Shown: piece after piece, positions 5,773 through 9,220 of the stretch
How the letters are laid out: each line of letters starts with the position of its first letter
Numbering within the stretch: position 1 is the first letter of the stretch
Assembly (NCBI GenBank): GCA_900548075.1
Contig: URJD01000060.1
Location: 1 to 9,220, forward strand
Length of the DNA stretch: 9,220 bases
Source: an uncultured Collinsella sp.
GTDB taxonomy: Bacteria > Actinomycetota > Coriobacteriia > Coriobacteriales > Coriobacteriaceae
Direction of reading: 5' to 3'
The notes under the pieces: model-generated
What the model was told of the DNA's origin: nothing
What the model saw: only the letters and a program-made list of their open reading frames with translations
The model's database searches: none
Position numbers and translations under genes: made by a program

Positions 5773-8262
5773 CTATTCGCTGTCGTCCCCAACGTTTTCG
5801 CGGTCATTGGCAAGCATCGCCGCGCCGGCGACCGTTGTCGCCACGGCGGCGGCAGCGAGCCCGGCGGCAACGCCAGAGCCGTCGCCCGTGTCGGCGAGTT
5901 TTCCGGTCGAGCCCTTGCTCTTGTTGCCGCCGCCGTTCTTGTCGGCGCCGTCTGCGTTGGAACCCGTGCCGCTACCGGTGCCGCCTGCACTGCCCGAGGC
6001 CGCTACGGTAAAGCTTGCGGCTCCATCGCTGGCGAGCGTGTAGCTCTGCGCCGCGTCGCCCAAGAGACCGTTCACGCGCACCCAGTACGTTCCCGCGGTA
6101 AATGCCTCGCCCTCGGCCATCGCCGTTCCCGGAGCGCCGTTCGCGTCGTGCACAAACTCGAGCTGGGCCGTGCAGGCATCGGTTTCGAGCTTGCCCTCGA
6201 GTGATGCCGCAATCTTGGCGCGCACGTCTTCGCCGGCCTTAAGGCCTTCGAGTCCCTCAAAATGGGGCGTCAGCGCGCGTGGATCGATATCGATGGGCAC
6301 GGAGCCCCGCAGCTCCGTAACGGTCTCGTTGCCCAAGGCGTCGACATCCACATATTCGATGGCAAACGCATGGCCCGAAGCTGCCACGTTGAGTACGTTG
6401 CTGCTGTCGACGAGGCGGAAATGACCCTCGCCAACGGTCTTGCCGTCCTGGAATGAGGCATCGCTCAGCGAGTCGCCGTACGTCATGCGCATGCGGGTCG
6501 GGAGATAGTACGGGAGATAGTACGAAGCCGTCTGCTTGTGCTCCGTATCGTAATTGCGCTGGTAGATGCTCCGGGCCAGCGCCGCATCAACAAAGTCGGA
6601 TGCGATGATGCCAATGTGCTTGAGGTAATCTGACTTTGTATCCTCGATGCCGCTGGGATTGATGTACGGGCTCTTATACAGATGCTCGTTGACTACTCGT
6701 GCCGAGGTAAAAGGATTGCCTCCGTGCGACAAGCCCGTGCAGCTGGTGTAGTTGATAGACCAGCAACGCTCCAGGACTTTCTCCTTGGCCCCGTTATCGT
6801 CCTCGACATCTACCTCGTTGCGCGTGCGCCCGGTCGTTTCCTTCAGCGCATTATCGACCCAGCTGAGCTTGTCGGTTCCCGTGAGTTTGTACTTGTCCTG
6901 GGCGTATACCTTGGTGCAATAGGGCTCTTTGTCGCCTGTTTCCCCCGCGGCTTCAAAGCCCCGCGCGTCTTGGACGAGGCACATGGAACTGCTGTCGGTG
7001 TGCACTGCGATTTTGTTATCCCATTCGGTGAGGTCGAGTCCCCACGTGTGGCCGCTTACGCTGTCGCCGTCGAGTCCAAATCGACGTAGCAGGACGATCT
7101 TTCCGCGCACCTCGCCCAGTGTGGGAACGCGGCTCGACGTATAGAACAGTTTGGGGTTGTCGTCCAAAACCTTGGCGAAAGCCGTCGTAACACTTTCGTC
7201 GGTAGCCTCGTCGTTGCCTCGTGATACAAGCATGATGAGCGCTTCTGTCGGGTTTTCGTTCAAAAACGTTTTGAAGTAGCCTATGACATCGGAAAGATGC
7301 AAAAAGTACGCGTCTTTTTTGAGCAGGTAGTACATCCCATGGTCGATGCCAGGGTTGTTGCCCTTTCCGAGACGGATATCAAAATAGCGAATGCCTTCGA
7401 GCAGCTGCGTGGGAATGTAATCCTGCTGGCATTTTACTTGCGAGGATTGGGGCTCAGTGTCGTTGTCCACGCTGCAGGTGCCCGAATCGTGCGTGCCCGG
7501 GATGCTCAGCTCGTCGAGGAACTTGTTGTCGTCGACGTATTTCATCCAACATGGTCCGTCGACGTAGCTGCTGTACGTAATCCAGTCGAGGCTGCTAACC
7601 GTGGCATCGTTCTTTTTCATGTCGTAACCGATAAGTTCGAGCTCCCACGGAATGCTCTTACTCTTATGGCAGATCTTATTGTTGTCCTGGTCTTCGCCGT
7701 TCGATTCTATTGCCAGGTACTTAATGTCTTTTTTCTCGGTTTCTTTCTCGACCGTGCGGTCTCGGATGATATAGGTTCCGTTTGATTGACGCTCGAACGC
7801 AAAAGAGCGGCTGGGCTTGCCGTCATGCTCGCCACTCCATACGTGGATGACCTTTCCGTCTTTGTCCGAGTCGCCATCGACCGACCAAATGCTGTAGCCC
7901 GTCTTTTTATGCTCTTCGAAATTGAGCAAGGTGCGGATAGCATACCAGTTTGTATCGTCATTCTTGGTCGTTACGTTCTCAAGGATGAGCTTGCTGGACG
8001 TGCCGTCATTAAACAGATGGCAGACGTTGCCGATGACGTTGCCGTCTTCGTTAACGCTTGCGGTACGAAAATAGCCCGCGGGGCGAAGGCGAATGACGAA
8101 ATTGTCGAGGCTGTCCGACGGTGCGGGTGTGTTGTCTGCAAATGCCGCTCGCAGGGGAATGCCCGGCGCTGCGGTTTCGGGCAGGCTTGCAAGTGGTGAC
8201 AACGCCGCAAGCCCTAGGCCCAGCGTAAACGCTCGGCGGCTGATGGCATGGTGTTCGGTCAT
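5773..8262 (-). CDS. Tat-exported, probably wall-anchored PI-PLC X-domain protein
   Basis: The 829-residue product starts at an ATG five bases after GGAG. The N-terminus has a twin-arginine signal (ISRRAFTLGLGLAALS, 7-22) and a likely cleavage after A42 (AFA/DN). Residues 50-215 look like a ricin-B/beta-trefoil carbohydrate-binding region. The catalytic PI-PLC X domain starts near 236: IPGTHDSGT gives H258 and D259, RYFDIRLG gives D295 and R297, and DHGMYY gives H308. H258 and H308 are 50 residues apart, as are H32 and H82 of Bacillus cereus PI-PLC. IGIIASDF (D556) may supply the later acidic residue. The family cleaves phosphatidylinositol or GPI anchors. Residues 592-755 resemble an MBG-type stalk. 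A Gly/Ser/Lys linker leads to LADTG (789-793), a hydrophobic helix (about 797-818) and a short, unusually acidic tail. The protein holds ten cysteines. The substrate is not shown by sequence. Tat export and sortase anchoring are inferred. Confidence 0.93.
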   Translation of the reverse strand: MTEHHAISRRAFTLGLGLAALSPLASLPETAAPGIPLRAAFADNTPAPSDSLDNFVIRLRPAGYFRTASVNEDGNVIGNVCHLFNDGTSSKLILENVTTKNDDTNWYAIRTLLNFEEHKKTGYSIWSVDGDSDKDGKVIHVWSGEHDGKPSRSFAFERQSNGTYIIRDRTVEKETEKKDIKYLAIESNGEDQDNNKICHKSKSIPWELELIGYDMKKNDATVSSLDWITYSSYVDGPCWMKYVDDNKFLDELSIPGTHDSGTCSVDNDTEPQSSQVKCQQDYIPTQLLEGIRYFDIRLGKGNNPGIDHGMYYLLKKDAYFLHLSDVIGYFKTFLNENPTEALIMLVSRGNDEATDESVTTAFAKVLDDNPKLFYTSSRVPTLGEVRGKIVLLRRFGLDGDSVSGHTWGLDLTEWDNKIAVHTDSSSMCLVQDARGFEAAGETGDKEPYCTKVYAQDKYKLTGTDKLSWVDNALKETTGRTRNEVDVEDDNGAKEKVLERCWSINYTSCTGLSHGGNPFTSARVVNEHLYKSPYINPSGIEDTKSDYLKHIGIIASDFVDAALARSIYQRNYDTEHKQTASYYLPYYLPTRMRMTYGDSLSDASFQDGKTVGEGHFRLVDSSNVLNVAASGHAFAIEYVDVDALGNETVTELRGSVPIDIDPRALTPHFEGLEGLKAGEDVRAKIAASLEGKLETDACTAQLEFVHDANGAPGTAMAEGEAFTAGTYWVRVNGLLGDAAQSYTLASDGAASFTVAASGSAGGTGSGTGSNADGADKNGGGNKSKGSTGKLADTGDGSGVAAGLAAAAVATTVAGAAMLANDRENVGDDSE
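6500..6523. repeat. Perfect 12-bp tandem duplication inside the PI-PLC gene
   Basis: GGGAGATAGTAC occurs twice without a gap (6500-6511 and 6512-6523). It encodes YYLPYYLP at residues 581-588, at the join between the catalytic part and the stalk. The frame is kept. Identical units suggest a recent slippage duplication. Confidence 0.9.
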
Positions 8263-8305
8263 AACTTCTCCATTCGCAGAGTGCGGTTATGCGATAGTTT
8301 TGGTC

Positions 8306-8311
8306 ACTATA
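8306..8311 (-). promoter_or_regulatory. Possible -10 element of the PI-PLC gene
   Basis: Read on the minus strand the bases are TATAGT, matching TATAAT at five of six positions, 43 bases before the start codon. No good -35 hexamer lies 16-18 bases upstream, so an activator would be needed or the call is wrong. Confidence 0.3.
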
Positions 8312-8469
8312 CTGCCCAGATGTTTAAAGATGCTGGTTTAATTGTCTGCGCGGCGCAATAAATCGGTGGGCGGACGTGTTGGGGTGTTTGTCGTTTTCGT
8401 ACTGTTGCTACATTTGGAGCGGTTCCGGCGTCCGGCATCCTCGCGTTCGTTGGCTACCGGCATAAGAAA

Positions 8470-8495
8470 GGGAGGGTCGGTTTACCGGCCCTCCC
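8470..8495 (-). terminator. Terminator of the lipoprotein gene
   Basis: GGGAGGGTCGG (8470-8480) and CCGGCCCTCCC (8485-8495) form an 11-bp stem with a 4-base loop. In the minus-strand transcript one C-A mismatch interrupts it; in the plus-strand transcript that position is a G-U pair. Only the minus-strand tail is T-rich (TTTCTTATG), and it lies 72 bases after the lipoprotein stop codon. Confidence 0.7.
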
Positions 8496-8567
8496 TGGGT
8501 ACGAAGCGCTGGGGTACCGCCGCTTGTTAGCACTGCGCCCGTGTTTCCCGCTGCGCTCGCCGGTTAC

Positions 8568-9161
8568 TTAGCGCTTGATCTCGATATCGTCGAGCTTGAC
8601 GTCCATGGCCTCGGTCTTGGCCTCGGCGATGTCGTCGGCAAATTCCAGAGACTTCATCATGGTCTCGACGGCGTCCTTGTGCTCCTCGACGTTGTCGATG
8701 CGCACATACACGCTGCCACCGTCAACGTCGGTGAAGTACTCGGTCGTCACGCCGCCCAAGTGTGTGTAGGAAGCGTTGCGCCAGGTCTTGCCGTTGTACT
8801 TGACGGGGTCATTCTCGGTCCACTCAAAGCTGGCATTCCACTTTGCCTCGTAGTCGAACAGCTCGTCGGCGTTCTTGTCAGGATCGAAGACGGGGATGAA
8901 GCGATCGCTGGCGTGCTCGCTCTCGGTGAACTTAAACTGGGCCCTGTCGGCGGTGTCGCCGGCAACGTCGGTAATCTCGACGCCCTCGGGAACCTCGACC
9001 TTAAACCAAATGAAGTCGGTCCTCATATCCACGGCTGGCTTTTCTGCCCCGCCGCCACCGCCACTTCCGATAGCGTCGCCGCTGCCACCGCAGCCCACCA
9101 GGGCAACTGCGGCAAAGAGACTGATGCAGAGGGTGAGAATCGCAAAGGCCTTCTTTTTCAT
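8568..9161 (-). CDS. Secreted lipoprotein of unknown function
   Basis: The 197-residue product starts at an ATG seven bases after GAGGAGGA (minus strand, 9169-9176), a near-perfect ribosome site. The signal peptide is MKKK followed by a hydrophobic helix and the lipobox LVGC (21-24), so C24 should be lipidated and the protein held on the outer face of the membrane. A Gly/Ser-rich linker runs to about 40. The rest alternates short strands and charged loops (FIWFKVEVPEG, RAQFKFTE, ASFEWTENDPVKYNGKTWRNASYTHLGG, SVYVRIDN) and ends with a helix (HKDAVETMMKSLEF). This resembles small PsbP-like or DUF-type lipoproteins that bind an unknown ligand or partner. No catalytic motif is evident. The gene has its own terminator and seems to be a single unit; its promoter would lie between 9177 and the window end, where I could not assign boxes. 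Confidence 0.9.
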   Translation of the reverse strand: MKKKAFAILTLCISLFAAVALVGCGGSGDAIGSGGGGGAEKPAVDMRTDFIWFKVEVPEGVEITDVAGDTADRAQFKFTESEHASDRFIPVFDPDKNADELFDYEAKWNASFEWTENDPVKYNGKTWRNASYTHLGGVTTEYFTDVDGGSVYVRIDNVEEHKDAVETMMKSLEFADDIAEAKTEAMDVKLDDIEIKR

Positions 9162-9220
9162 GGTCGTGTCCTCCTCGATCTGTAACCGCCCATGGATTAC
9201 CTGTCTTTACTGTACGCGTG

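Larger units (their letters stand above)
8263..8567. other. 305-bp gap between the PI-PLC and lipoprotein genes
   Basis: The gap holds the phospholipase gene's ribosome site (GGAG, read on the minus strand, at 8268-8271) and a -10-like TATAGT on the minus strand (8306-8311) with no good -35. It also holds the lipoprotein terminator at 8470-8495. I see nothing recognisable in 8346-8460. A short plus-strand open frame at 8342-8530 runs through the terminator and is unlikely to be a gene. Confidence 0.55.

Noticed and set aside
5752..6204. Long plus-strand frames opposite the 3' part of the phospholipase gene
   Set aside because: They are Arg/Ala-rich mirror frames of a well-supported gene in G+C-rich DNA, with no start signals.
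8342..8530. 62-codon plus-strand frame between the phospholipase and lipoprotein genes
   Set aside because: It begins at a TTG without a ribosome site and passes through the lipoprotein terminator hairpin.
1..9220. CRISPR array, insertion sequence, prophage or multi-gene defence system
   Set aside because: No regularly spaced repeats, transposase, integrase or terminal inverted repeats are visible. The one nuclease-fold gene has no partner genes.

Overview
The window is a moderately GC-rich bacterial chromosome segment. Tight Shine-Dalgarno sites, a PASTA-like membrane protein, a Tat-exported protein ending in a LAxTG-type wall-sorting signal, and protein styles familiar from gut Coriobacteriia suggest Collinsella or a close relative. 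That assignment is an inference from composition and protein families, not a search result.

Layout, left to right. (1) 22-1008 (+): a single-pass membrane protein with a Tyr/Pro/Gln-rich cytoplasmic N-terminus, an extracellular PASTA-like domain and a C-terminal run of heptads. (2) 1027-2208 (-): a cation diffusion facilitator whose Asn-Asp/Asp-Asp metal site resembles that of manganese exporters; it converges on gene 1 with an 18-bp gap. (3) 2427-3764 (+): a cytoplasmic protein with two four-cysteine zinc ribbons followed by a beta-rich domain carrying an NGQTG motif, divergent from gene 2. A 19-bp perfect dyad lies in the shared upstream region. (4) 3765-4189: a 425-bp gap between convergent genes, holding hairpins that could belong to a small RNA and ending in a strong terminator. 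(5) 4190-5239 (-): a DUF1016/YhcG-type PD-(D/E)XK nuclease-fold protein with no recognisable restriction genes next to it. (6) 5408-5677 (+): a small PH-domain-like protein. (7) 5773-8262 (-): a large Tat-exported surface protein with a ricin-B-like region, a PI-PLC X catalytic domain, an MBG-like stalk and a LADTG anchor. (8) 8568-9161 (-): a lipoprotein.

The genes do not form one pathway. Most are single transcription units, bounded by convergent or divergent neighbours or by visible terminators. Four of the eight products are membrane or envelope proteins. The surface PI-PLC protein is the most striking gene. The gap at 3765-4189 and the dyad at 2380-2398 are the least explained non-coding signals. 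I did not find a clearly new multi-gene system.
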